A stretch of DNA of 46,104 nt, from the NCBI GenBank assembly GCA_012838955.1, contig DUOH01000028.1:1-46104 (forward strand), written 5' to 3'. The stretch comes from Bacillota bacterium. GTDB taxonomy: Bacteria; Bacillota; UBA4882; UBA10575. Below, in pieces: positions 37,336-45,244 of this stretch (positions are counted from its first letter, which is position 1; the number at the start of each line of letters is the position of its first letter). The notes under the pieces are model-generated. The model saw only the letters and a list, made by a program, of their open reading frames with translations, was not told where the DNA came from and made no database searches. Both the position numbers and the translations under genes were made by a program.

Positions 37336-37953
37336 TTAATCGGTTTCATCAATAAAACTCCACTTCGAATTCCCTTCAATCTCAATCCGCTCCAGATCAA
37401 GATCGGAGTGCATCACTTCTGCTTCAACCCAAACGCCTTCTCTTTGCATACGGACTTTATTCTTGAAGGTAATCTTCGCTGCTTCCGTCGACCAAGAGGC
37501 TTCCAGAGCGGTAAGGGTAAGATCCGAGCGGCTAATCGTGACTTCCCCAAAAAGCTCGAGCTGAGAAAAGTCTTTTGTCATCCGGCCTTCATTCGCTTGG
37601 ATGTGAAATGCTTCGCCATTCAGCGGATAATACTTTCCGTGAATACAAGAGAGGAGATAAAACCGTTTATCTTCATCTTCGGTCATTTCTTCTATAATGA
37701 GCTCCCAAGATAACCTGTTTCCCTCATCAACCAAGGAGATCTCCGCTTCTTCAATCTTTAAGGTATCATGGGTTTCTCCCTCAGATCCTGAATTGCTTGG
37801 AGTTTCTTCTTGAACCAGAGGAAGGAGGGAAAGGGGCCTGCCTCGCAAAGACGCAAGATCAATCCGGCCTAACCTATGCAAGCTCAATAAGATGATGATT
37901 AAAATAAATCCGGTCACCAAGAAAGCCGTTGAAATGGTAAGAGCCTTACGCAC
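37336..37953 (-). CDS. lptC: LptC-like LPS export protein
   Basis: About 205 residues. A single N-terminal membrane helix (LTISTAFLVTGFILIIILLS) is followed by a periplasmic jellyroll with LptC-type strands (KYYPLNGEAFHIQANEGRMT, LTALEASWSTEAAKITFKNK, VWVEAEVMHSDLDLERIEIE). Gene order lptC-lptA-lptB supports the call. The longest frame starts at ATG 37995, but AAAGGAG lies 8 bases before GTG 37953 and this start puts the helix at the N-terminus, so I use GTG. Confidence 0.84.
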   Translation of the reverse strand: MRKALTISTAFLVTGFILIIILLSLHRLGRIDLASLRGRPLSLLPLVQEETPSNSGSEGETHDTLKIEEAEISLVDEGNRLSWELIIEEMTEDEDKRFYLLSCIHGKYYPLNGEAFHIQANEGRMTKDFSQLELFGEVTISRSDLTLTALEASWSTEAAKITFKNKVRMQREGVWVEAEVMHSDLDLERIEIEGNSKWSFIDETD

Positions 37954-38081
37954 CCTTTTCTCTCCTTTAGGTCTTCCATATGCGGTCCCAGCCATGGAAA
38001 GCTCTTCTTATACTACCTCACTGCCAGATAGAGTAAGGCTACTGAAAAAATTCGTGATTTGGCCCTAAATCCCTTCTTCAA

Positions 38082-38906
38082 TCACTTGTCAATACCTGAA
38101 TCTTGATCCACCGCAATCACACTTAAGCCAATCCTTTCCGCCTCAACAATAAACTCTTCTTTGTTCAGGAAAAAGGTGGCGCCTGCTTCAATCGCCAATA
38201 CCCGCGCTCTGCTCTGAACTAAGGAATTCAGCGTATTCAAGCCCACAGTCGGCACATCAAAACGGAGATCCTGATGAGGCTTGGCCACCTTTACCACGAC
38301 TGTTCCCTCTCCCCCTAACTCTCCTCCCCTTAAGATGGCCTGATCTGTTCCTTCAATAGCTTCCACCGCCAAAATAACACCATCTTTCACCACTACGCTT
38401 TGGCCGATGTCAAGTCTGCCCATCTCTTTGGCTAAAGAAAACCCAAAACGAATATCCTGCATTTCACTGGTAGTTGGCGGGCATTTGGTTAAAAGACCTG
38501 GTTTTGGTAGCAAATGCCCCAAAAACCTGGTCTGAGTCTCCACTCTAATCCCGTGTCTCTCAAAATAATCAACCACCGCCTGCAAGATAGCGTCATCATT
38601 TTTGATCCGAAGCCGCAACAAAAGGTTTTGCAAATTCTCATCAAGTTTGGGGCCGGTGAAGAGCGCGCCCTTTTGGACCTTACCGGCCATGACCAATGTA
38701 TTCACACCACAGTCTTGAAAATATTCCAGAATCCGGCCTAAGGCGCCCAGACTCATTTTAACCAGAGAAAAACCTGCTTCTTCCAGGAAAGGTTCGACCT
38801 CTTCCTGTAACCCCACAATAACCGGATCCTGTCCCAGCTTCTTTATTCCCTTAGCCACCTCCAGAGGAAGCCTTCCCCAGCCGGCCAAGAGCCCAAACCT
38901 TTCCAT
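38082..38906 (-). CDS. lpxI: UDP-2,3-diacylglucosamine diphosphatase LpxI
   Basis: Hydrolyses UDP-2,3-diacylglucosamine to lipid X, the fourth step of lipid A synthesis; LpxI replaces LpxH in many bacteria. The 274 residues show the two family domains: FGLLAGWGRLPLEVAKGIKK at the N-terminus, and a second block with TLVMAGKVQKGALF, LLPKPGLLTKCPPT, GQSVVVKDGVILAVEAIEGT and the conserved RFDVPTVG containing the catalytic Asp. It lies after lpxA and before lptC but is separated from lpxA by a terminator, so it may start a second transcript. The ribosome binding site (GGGTGATG) is weak. Confidence 0.93.
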   Translation of the reverse strand: MERFGLLAGWGRLPLEVAKGIKKLGQDPVIVGLQEEVEPFLEEAGFSLVKMSLGALGRILEYFQDCGVNTLVMAGKVQKGALFTGPKLDENLQNLLLRLRIKNDDAILQAVVDYFERHGIRVETQTRFLGHLLPKPGLLTKCPPTTSEMQDIRFGFSLAKEMGRLDIGQSVVVKDGVILAVEAIEGTDQAILRGGELGGEGTVVVKVAKPHQDLRFDVPTVGLNTLNSLVQSRARVLAIEAGATFFLNKEEFIVEAERIGLSVIAVDQDSGIDK

Positions 38907-38961
38907 CTACATCACCCAGCCTTTGCTCTGCAATTACTGTGCCAAACAGGTATCTGTTTGT

Positions 38962-38991
38962 AAAAAAAACTAGACTCTATTGTCTAGTCTT
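38962..38991 (-). terminator. Terminator between lpxA and lpxI
   Basis: On the minus strand ACTAGAC pairs with GTCTAGT around an AATAGA loop and is followed by eight T. It splits the envelope cluster into two transcription units unless read-through occurs. Confidence 0.9.
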
Positions 38992-39109
38992 AATTAAAAC
39001 CAAAATTTCCTTTCAACGAAAACCGAGATCTCCTGAAATCGTTCTTCGCCAAATTCCTTCTTCCTTAGGCAGGCGTAAACGGGGATAGGGTAGACCAGAC
39101 TGCTCCGGC

Positions 39110-39916
39110 TCACCGGCATATTCCGCGTTCCGCGTTGCGTAAAAACCTGATGAAGTGGTCAATTTCCGCGGAACCTTGCAGTTCCTGTTCCATCTGTTCA
39201 ATTGCTTGGTTGATGATTAAGTTGGAACGATAGAGGATCCGATAAGCCTTCTTAATCTCATCCCTTACTTCCGGTGAAATACCGTTCCTTCTCAATCCCA
39301 CTACATTAATTCCTGCTACCTTCGCCGGGTTTCCATCAACAATCACAAAAGGCGGAATATCCTTCACTACTTTAGTGCAAGCGCCCACCATAGCCATCTT
39401 ACCTATCTTCGAGAACTGGTGAATCCCGCTCAAGCCTCCGATTACCACCCGGTCTTCCACTATCACATGCCCGGCCAAGGCGGTAGCATTGGCTAATACC
39501 ACATGGCTACCCACCTGACAGTCATGGGCAACATGCGTATACGCCATAAACAAGTTATTACTACCAATGCGGGTTTCCCCGCCACCGCCCTCGGTCCCCC
39601 GGCTGATCGTCACATTCTCGCGAAATGTGTTATAATCTCCGATCACCAAGTAACTTTTCTCACCATGAAATTTTAAGTCCTGAGGTTCGCAACCGATGGT
39701 GGCGCCATGATAGAATTTGTTGCCTACTCCGATCTTCGTCCATCCTTCAATCACCACATGAGGCCCTACTATACAATGATCGCCCAGTTCCACATGTTCT
39801 CCAATAATGGCATAGGGACCGATAACTACCTCTTTTCCAAGTTTAGCGTTGGGATGGACCAGCGCCGTTTCATGTATGTCCCGTAAAGGAATTACTTTAT
39901 TCTCAATAACCTTCAT
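39110..39916 (-). CDS. lpxA: UDP-N-acetylglucosamine acyltransferase LpxA
   Basis: First enzyme of lipid A synthesis, adding an acyl chain from ACP to UDP-GlcNAc. 268 residues of left-handed beta-helix hexapeptides (VHPNAKLGKEVVIGPYAIIG), with catalytic His131 in THVAHDC and the substrate loop GGLSGIHQFSKIGKMAMVGA. The C-terminal helical domain (LRRNGISPEVRDEIKKAYRI) is typical. I start at ATG 39916, which gives the usual family length; AAAGGGG is 11 bases away. That site lies inside GAAAGGGGCCCTTTC, a near-perfect inverted repeat that could partly hide it. The longest frame adds 28 unconserved residues. Confidence 0.93.
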   Translation of the reverse strand: MKVIENKVIPLRDIHETALVHPNAKLGKEVVIGPYAIIGEHVELGDHCIVGPHVVIEGWTKIGVGNKFYHGATIGCEPQDLKFHGEKSYLVIGDYNTFRENVTISRGTEGGGGETRIGSNNLFMAYTHVAHDCQVGSHVVLANATALAGHVIVEDRVVIGGLSGIHQFSKIGKMAMVGACTKVVKDIPPFVIVDGNPAKVAGINVVGLRRNGISPEVRDEIKKAYRILYRSNLIINQAIEQMEQELQGSAEIDHFIRFLRNAERGICR

Positions 39917-40007
39917 AATCGAAAGGGCCCCTTTCATTGGTCTATTATTATCATCGTCATTTTGTGGAAAAACATTAGCCTGCGGTGATAATTGCTGCAC
40001 CCGGCGC

Positions 40008-40295
40008 CTAAATGAAGTAATTCGGCAAACAGTCCGCTAATCCCTGCAGGATGCTATGTGAACGCTTTATTAAAGCTTCTGTCGAAGCTTTATAAAGTTT
40101 TTGCCAAAACTTTCCTAATCTTAGCTCCGGTCGAAGCTTTTTGAAGGTTTTGTCACAACTTTCTATCTTGCTCCTGGCGATACTTTTTAAGATTTCTCTA
40201 AACTTTCTATCATAGCTTTTTGTCGATGCTTTCATAGCTTTCTCTCTAAGCTTTCCTTCAAAGCCAACCAATAAAGCCTGATTAAAACGATTCAC
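40008..40295 (-). CDS. Hypothetical basic repeat-rich protein between fabZ and lpxA
   Basis: A 95-codon frame fills the space between fabZ (3 bases) and lpxA (8 bases to its longest frame). Start would be GTG with only a weak AAGG site. The chain is Lys/Arg-rich and shows degenerate 15-19-residue units: KLREKAMKASTKSYDR, KFREILKSIARSKIESCDK, TFKKLRPELRLGKFWQ and KLYKASTEALIKR. The DNA between about 40050 and 40260 shows the same imperfect tandem pattern (AACTTTC and GCTTTTT motifs about 45 bases apart). No family is recognised. It may be a real small protein, or non-coding repeat DNA that happens to stay open. Confidence 0.4.
   Translation of the reverse strand: MNRFNQALLVGFEGKLREKAMKASTKSYDRKFREILKSIARSKIESCDKTFKKLRPELRLGKFWQKLYKASTEALIKRSHSILQGLADCLPNYFI
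40060..40260. repeat. Degenerate tandem repeat between fabZ and lpxA
   Basis: About four imperfect units of 40-50 bases, each with AACTTTC or AAGCTTTC and a downstream CGA-GCTTTTT-like element, seen on the plus strand. The units have diverged considerably, so they are old if derived from duplication. Confidence 0.45.
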
Positions 40296-40298
40296 ACC

Positions 40299-40721
40299 TT
40301 AAGATCCCAACACAAACATTAGCTCAGCTTCTGCCGCCAGTTCATCCCCAACCAACGCCCGTCCCTTGACTTTTCCGACATTACCTTTGATCCGGACGAC
40401 ATCTATCTCCAAAATCAACTGGTCTCCCGGGACTACCGGCCGACGAAAACGAGCATTATCAATCCCTGTAAAGAAAGGAATCTTTCCTTTATGTTCGTCT
40501 TCCACCAGCATCACCAAACCGGCAACCTGCGCCATACTCTCGATAATTAACACGCCTGGCATCACTGGACGCTGCGGAAAATGGCCGTTAAAAAACTCTT
40601 CATTCACGGTGACATTCTTCAAAGCGACAATTTTCTTTTGCGGTTCAAAAGAAAGCACCCGATCAACCATTAAAAAGGGGTACCTGTGTGGTAATAGTTT
40701 TTTTATTTTATTAATCTCCAC
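40299..40721 (-). CDS. fabZ: (3R)-hydroxyacyl-ACP dehydratase FabZ
   Basis: 140 residues, a hot-dog fold dehydratase of fatty acid synthesis that shares substrates with LpxA. The active-site block HFPQRPVMPGVLIIESMAQ has His47 and Glu61, and the N-terminus has LLPHRYPFLMVDRV. The GTG start overlaps the last 11 bases of lpxC; AAGGAGG lies 8 bases upstream inside lpxC, so they are coupled. The pairing with lpxA and lpxC is common in Gram-negatives; lpxD, often between, is not here. Confidence 0.95.
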   Translation of the reverse strand: MEINKIKKLLPHRYPFLMVDRVLSFEPQKKIVALKNVTVNEEFFNGHFPQRPVMPGVLIIESMAQVAGLVMLVEDEHKGKIPFFTGIDNARFRRPVVPGDQLILEIDVVRIKGNVGKVKGRALVGDELAAEAELMFVLGS

Positions 40722-41568
40722 TATAATTACCTCCTTCCATAGCTCTCTTAATCTTCAAAGTCAATTCGTAATCCATCTTGTGTCCGGAACGCACCCCGAT
40801 GATCTGTCCTTCAACGGGGCCGAGCAGATATAAATCGCCTAGAATGTCCAAGACCTTATGGCGGACTATTTCATTAGGATACCGTAACTCATTCAAATAT
40901 CCGGTCTCTCCAACGACTACGGCCTCCTCAATGCTCCCACCCAACGCCAAGCCCTGCTCCCGCAGGAAAGCCAGTTCATTTTCGAAGGCAATGGTCCGGG
41001 CCCTGGCCAGGTGCTGTTGAAAGGTTTCCGGGGTAATCACATATTGACAAAACTGATCTCCGGTCGCTTGGTGATCCGAGGTAAAACAGTAGCTCACTCG
41101 AAGACCTTCGCCAGGCAAGGCCAGCAAATATGAACGAGGCTCCTTCCGATCCTCCACCCAGATTGGTTTAGTAATCTTTATTATCCGGCGCGGCGCCTCC
41201 TGAGAAACAAGACCCGCTTTCAAGATTAATTCCGTAAAAAACCAGGCGCTCCCATCGCCAAGAGGCAACTCCTCCCCATTCACCTCCACCAATAAATTAT
41301 CCACACCCAAACCATGTAAAGCCGCCATTAAGTGTTCAATAGTTTGAATATGCCATTTACTATTACCTAAGCTCATGGATTTAACCGTATCAAAGACGTT
41401 CTCCGGTTTAGCTTCAACAACTGGCTTGTCGGGGAGATCAGAACGGGAAAACCTGATTCCTGTATTGACTGGCTGCGGGAGCAACCTCATTTCCACAGTT
41501 TTCCCGGAATGAAGTGCTTGTCCCCTGGCAAACACCTCTTCTTTGATGGTTTGTTGCATCTTTTTCAA
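40711..41568 (-). CDS. lpxC: UDP-3-O-acyl-N-acetylglucosamine deacetylase LpxC
   Basis: The committed, zinc-dependent step of lipid A synthesis. 285 residues in two similar domains. The zinc ligands His79 (TIEHLMAAL), His237 and Asp241 (RHKVLDILGD) and the catalytic His263 (SGHKMDYEL) align well with E. coli LpxC numbering. The start is TTG at 41568 because GGAGG is 7 bases upstream; the ATG three codons later lies too far. It follows the ABC ATPase gene by 50 bases with no clear terminator. Confidence 0.95.
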   Translation of the reverse strand: MKKMQQTIKEEVFARGQALHSGKTVEMRLLPQPVNTGIRFSRSDLPDKPVVEAKPENVFDTVKSMSLGNSKWHIQTIEHLMAALHGLGVDNLLVEVNGEELPLGDGSAWFFTELILKAGLVSQEAPRRIIKITKPIWVEDRKEPRSYLLALPGEGLRVSYCFTSDHQATGDQFCQYVITPETFQQHLARARTIAFENELAFLREQGLALGGSIEEAVVVGETGYLNELRYPNEIVRHKVLDILGDLYLLGPVEGQIIGVRSGHKMDYELTLKIKRAMEGGNYSGD

Positions 41569-41618
41569 GGATCCACCTCCGGGTTAACGATTAACTTTTT
41601 TATTATACCATCTTTTTA

Positions 41619-42395
41619 TCATGCTTTTAAGAGTTTTTTATATTTCTCTCCAATTTCCGACTTTGGCCGGGAAAAAACTTCTGCTGGAGTTCCCTCTTCT
41701 ACAATTTCTCCCCCAGCTAACAGAATAATACGATCGGCCGCCCGGCGGGCGAAACCAACTTCATGGGTGACAATCAGCATGGTGGTCTTTCCAGAGCGCA
41801 CAATTCGTTCCATCACTTCAAGCACTTCCCCCACTAGGATCGGATCAAGGGCGGCAGTCGGCTCATCCCAAAGCATCAAAGCAGGTTCCATCGCCAATGC
41901 TCTGGCGATGCCGACCCTTTGCTGCTCGCCGCCGCTCAGTTCCTCAGGGAAATCCCTGGTTCGGTCCGCCAGTCCCACATCAGCCAGGGCTTCAATCCCC
42001 GCCTTTTCCGCTTCCGCTATCGGCATTCCTTGCATACGCAAGGCAAATACCACATTGTCCAGAACATTCAAGCGCCTGATCAGGTTAAAATGCTGAAAAA
42101 CATAGCCAATTCTTTTTCTAGTTTCCAATAATTCGCCCGCCGGTAATCTGGTAAGATCCCGCCCTTCATAAAAGATCCGTCCTTCATCCGGTTCAGTAAG
42201 GCGATTAATACACCGCACGAGAGTGGACTTCCCGCATCCGCTGGGACCCATTAAGACCACGGTCTCCCCGGGGAGCAAGGACAGATCAATTCCACGCAAA
42301 ATTGTTTTTCTTTTGTAGCTCTTCTTAAGACCTTCAATCTTCAAGATCGGGCTGACCGTTGAACCTGTATCAGAAGCCATCTCAACTGTTCTCAT
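41619..42395 (-). CDS. ABC transporter ATPase, polar amino acid (GlnQ)-like, paired with a large membrane protein
   Basis: 258 residues. Walker A GPSGCGKST is at 50-58, the Q-loop VFQHFNLIRRLNVLDNVVFA near 99-118, the signature LSGGEQQRVGIARALAMEPA near 154-173, Walker B LMLWDEPTAALDP near 174-186 and the switch His in IVTHEVGFA. By sequence it belongs with GlnQ/PAAT ATPases, whose usual partners are five-helix permeases and binding proteins. Here the partner, overlapping by four bases (ATGA), is the 834-residue membrane protein, and the next gene is lpxC. The N-terminal 17 residues are an extension. Cargo unknown. Confidence 0.85.
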   Translation of the reverse strand: MRTVEMASDTGSTVSPILKIEGLKKSYKRKTILRGIDLSLLPGETVVLMGPSGCGKSTLVRCINRLTEPDEGRIFYEGRDLTRLPAGELLETRKRIGYVFQHFNLIRRLNVLDNVVFALRMQGMPIAEAEKAGIEALADVGLADRTRDFPEELSGGEQQRVGIARALAMEPALMLWDEPTAALDPILVGEVLEVMERIVRSGKTTMLIVTHEVGFARRAADRIILLAGGEIVEEGTPAEVFSRPKSEIGEKYKKLLKA

Positions 42396-44896
42396 TTCAT
42401 CACCATCTTCCTTCTGTTTAAGAACTGAAGTAAACCCGGTCTTCCGGCAGGAATAACAATTTCTCGCATAATCACGGTAAAGGACAATCCTAAAGAAGTA
42501 CCCGCGATTACTTCATCCAAGTTGAGCTGGTGAAAACGATTAGCAGTCATAAAGAAGAATAACCCAAGGAGACCACCGGCGAACAGAAAATAGGCGCCAT
42601 TTACATAAGGAATCTGCGCTCCGGAAAACAGGAAGGTCAACCAAGACCAGAGACTGCCCAAGACTAAACTATACAGCCAAGGGAGTAGTCTCCGCCACAG
42701 ATTCTCCCTTAACCCAAACTTAGCCCATATGTCATGGAACACCCCAGCCTCTCTACGACATTCCGTAGGATGTGGCGCCACCAAATCAAGATAATGAAAG
42801 ACTGCCATCACCGGTGTTTGATCCAGTAAGAAGAAGAGCACCCCAAGAATGATTACGGTAATGGCGGCAATTACCCCCTTTACCTCCTGTAAGAGCTGAG
42901 TTAATTCATTACGCACATCCGATTCAACCTCCGCTGCAGGTAAGGCATGGAGCCCAACCTGATTGGAGCCGAAGAACCCCCGCACTGTTTGGAGCGGGCC
43001 CTCCCGTCGATAACCGGAATTCACAAATAAGCGAATTTTACTCCTGGAACCGGTTTCTCCCCCTAAATAATTGTCCAGCCAGGATATGGCACGTCCAATC
43101 TCTTCATCCCGCAGTTTCGGCAAGGAAGACTTGACGGTCTTCAATTCATCGACAATCCCAGCTGCATTAATGGATTTTAACTCCTCCAGACCGGTAATAA
43201 ACCCGGCATATTCCTTCTCCAAACCCTCCAGATCCAGTTCTTCCATTCTGGCCAGGCTTTCAGCGGTCAAACCTGATAACTCGGCTAGAACATTTCCTGT
43301 TGGGCTCTGCCCGGTTAACGCCTTCTGTATCGTGTCCACTTGCGCAGCCAACTCCATGGACCTGGCTTTCCAGGACAACAACGTCTGCACCAATGGGTTA
43401 AAGTCATTGATGAAATCGTCAAGGATTCTCGCCCGCACCCTCAGCTTCTCCGCGAGGCGGCCCAATTCGCCATCTAGCACCTGCACCTTGCGGGCTAAGT
43501 CTCCCTGTAAAGGCGGGATTAACCCTAGGCGCGTCAAAACCTGCGCTCCTTCCAAGCCGGCAATGGCGTCATTCAGCCTATTCTCAAAATAACTCAGCCT
43601 GGCCAGGGTATCGGCCATCGTCTGCAGTTGGCCGCCTATCCCCTCTATGAGATGGGAAAACTCCGCCACCTCCCGGGCGCCGGACAACCCGGAACCAGAA
43701 AGTAACTGATCGGCGTCCCTCAAAGCAGCCTGGAGAGTCTTAGCGGCGGTAAAAACCCCGCCTCCCTCCACGGATATATCCTCTAAGCCGTGCAGGCGTT
43801 GCAAAAGCTCGATCGAGTCCGTTAGGGTCTTGTCCAACTTGTCTTTGGGACTATTCACCACTACCGTGGCGGCCTCCCTGCCCACCTTATTCTTTTCTTC
43901 GACCAGAAATGCTCTGGATTCACTGATTTGGCTGGCATCACCCTGAATAATCAAGCCTTGTTTCTTCCCATTCCTACCCTGATCGGAGGTGACCTTGACT
44001 ATTACATCTTCAGCCCCAAGGGCGCCGCCTGCTCGCAAGGCTCTGTTGCTCTCTCTTCCCTCCAGCGCCAAGAGATCGCCTTCCAATAACCTACTTCCCG
44101 CAGCTGGAGTAATCTCTACTTGCCCGGCATAAGAGAGTAAAAACCTCTTTATCTCAGAGATTGTTATCAATAACGCCTGTTCATCGCTGGCGCTTTCCCC
44201 CGCGGTCACATCTCTAATATAGGAAATTCCATCTTTACCCGCTAATAACTGTGCTAAGGCCCGACCGGCCTCCACGGGGTTTTCCACTTCAAATCCGGAA
44301 GGAAAAGTCACCTCCAAAATTTCGTATTGGTCAATAATCCGCCTCAAATCTTTCTGCACTCTTTCTCGATCTCTAATACTTTCCAAGAGAACGGCTACTC
44401 TTCCTCCGTCTTTGAAGGCAAACTTCACTCCGGGAACGGCTTCCGCTTCCCGGATGAATAAATCTATTACTCTACCGGGCATCCCGGATAGAGTTAAACG
44501 AGGCTCAGTCATGATGGTAAAGCCGACGTTCCCTGTAATATCTTGAAAATAAAGATCAAGATCGGAATATACGTCTTTGGTACGATAACGCGCGTCCAGT
44601 CCCACAAAGACTGCGGTTTTTCCGGCGACATTGACTCCCTTCTTCACAATGGAACCAGGAAGTTTCTCCTTTATTACCTTTTTAATCTGCGAAACAGCAA
44701 CATCCTGCAGATCAGTCCGCACTTGAAACAACAGGTCATACTCGCCGACCTCACCCATTAGACCGGCAACAGCTTGAGAAAAGTAATTATCAGCCACTTC
44801 ACTTACACCGGCTGCAAATAAAGAAGCCAAGATAACACTCAGCAAAAACCAGATTAACAGGTCTTTTAGAAACGTATCTCGGCTTATACTTAACAT
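42392..44896 (-). CDS. 834-residue membrane protein, likely permease partner of the ABC ATPase
   Basis: No family recognised. One N-terminal membrane helix (about 12-32, LLIWFLLSVILASLFAAGV) precedes a very large, mostly helical extracytoplasmic region of about 640 residues. Three or four membrane helices follow near 674-692, 738-756, 767-785 and possibly 797-815. The soluble part has an initial alpha/beta stretch (VGEYDLLFQVRTDLQDVAVS) and then heptad-like helices (about 360-650, such as LNDAIAGLEGAQVLTRLGLI). The overall layout recalls MacB/FtsX-type mechanotransmission permeases, but I see no sequence match. GGGGGAAG precedes the ATG. It heads the lipid A operon, so transport or remodelling of an envelope lipid is an inference. 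Confidence 0.75.
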   Translation of the reverse strand: MLSISRDTFLKDLLIWFLLSVILASLFAAGVSEVADNYFSQAVAGLMGEVGEYDLLFQVRTDLQDVAVSQIKKVIKEKLPGSIVKKGVNVAGKTAVFVGLDARYRTKDVYSDLDLYFQDITGNVGFTIMTEPRLTLSGMPGRVIDLFIREAEAVPGVKFAFKDGGRVAVLLESIRDRERVQKDLRRIIDQYEILEVTFPSGFEVENPVEAGRALAQLLAGKDGISYIRDVTAGESASDEQALLITISEIKRFLLSYAGQVEITPAAGSRLLEGDLLALEGRESNRALRAGGALGAEDVIVKVTSDQGRNGKKQGLIIQGDASQISESRAFLVEEKNKVGREAATVVVNSPKDKLDKTLTDSIELLQRLHGLEDISVEGGGVFTAAKTLQAALRDADQLLSGSGLSGAREVAEFSHLIEGIGGQLQTMADTLARLSYFENRLNDAIAGLEGAQVLTRLGLIPPLQGDLARKVQVLDGELGRLAEKLRVRARILDDFINDFNPLVQTLLSWKARSMELAAQVDTIQKALTGQSPTGNVLAELSGLTAESLARMEELDLEGLEKEYAGFITGLEELKSINAAGIVDELKTVKSSLPKLRDEEIGRAISWLDNYLGGETGSRSKIRLFVNSGYRREGPLQTVRGFFGSNQVGLHALPAAEVESDVRNELTQLLQEVKGVIAAITVIILGVLFFLLDQTPVMAVFHYLDLVAPHPTECRREAGVFHDIWAKFGLRENLWRRLLPWLYSLVLGSLWSWLTFLFSGAQIPYVNGAYFLFAGGLLGLFFFMTANRFHQLNLDEVIAGTSLGLSFTVIMREIVIPAGRPGLLQFLNRRKMVMK

Positions 44897-45175
44897 AACA
44901 TCTTCCCCCTTGGTTACGATTATAACACACTCATTTACCTCCTGGGAGAGGAAATATCTGTTTTAGCTGGGATAATGATAAACAACCGCCGAAAACGCGT
45001 CTTCAGCTATGGGGAATTTACTTTTCAGTCCAGATCGATCCCTCTTTTACTGCCTTTCCTTCAAGACATAGTTCTTTTTGAAAAGCGAATAATAACTATA
45101 GCCAGTTATATGCCATAATCACTATGAACGCAAAGCAAAAATTTTTATCAAATTTATGATGGGCAGGAAATAGCC
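44897..45175. other. Divergent intergenic region between the lipid A operon and the GT9 gene
   Basis: This gap should hold promoters in both directions. On the minus strand a TATAAT box lies at about 44919-44924, just upstream of the large membrane protein gene, but without a clear -35. On the plus strand I see only AT-rich segments near 45070-45160. No RNA structure is recognised. Confidence 0.4.
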
Positions 45176-45232
45176 ATGACAAAGTCGAAAATATGGAAGT
45201 CGGTTCCGGTTACGCTTTCCTTTAAAACTTAG
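45176..45232 (+). CDS. Possible 18-codon leader ORF before the GT9 gene
   Basis: ATG with AGGAAATAG upstream opens a frame MTKSKIWKSVPVTLSFKT that ends at TAG, immediately before the GGAGG of the next gene. It could be a leader peptide or chance. Confidence 0.2.
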   Translation: MTKSKIWKSVPVTLSFKT

Positions 45233-45244
45233 CGGAGGTCAAGA

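Noticed and set aside
42392-44896. MacB or LolCE assignment for the 834-residue protein
   Set aside because: The helix layout is similar but no sequence motif of those families is visible, and the ATPase is of GlnQ type.
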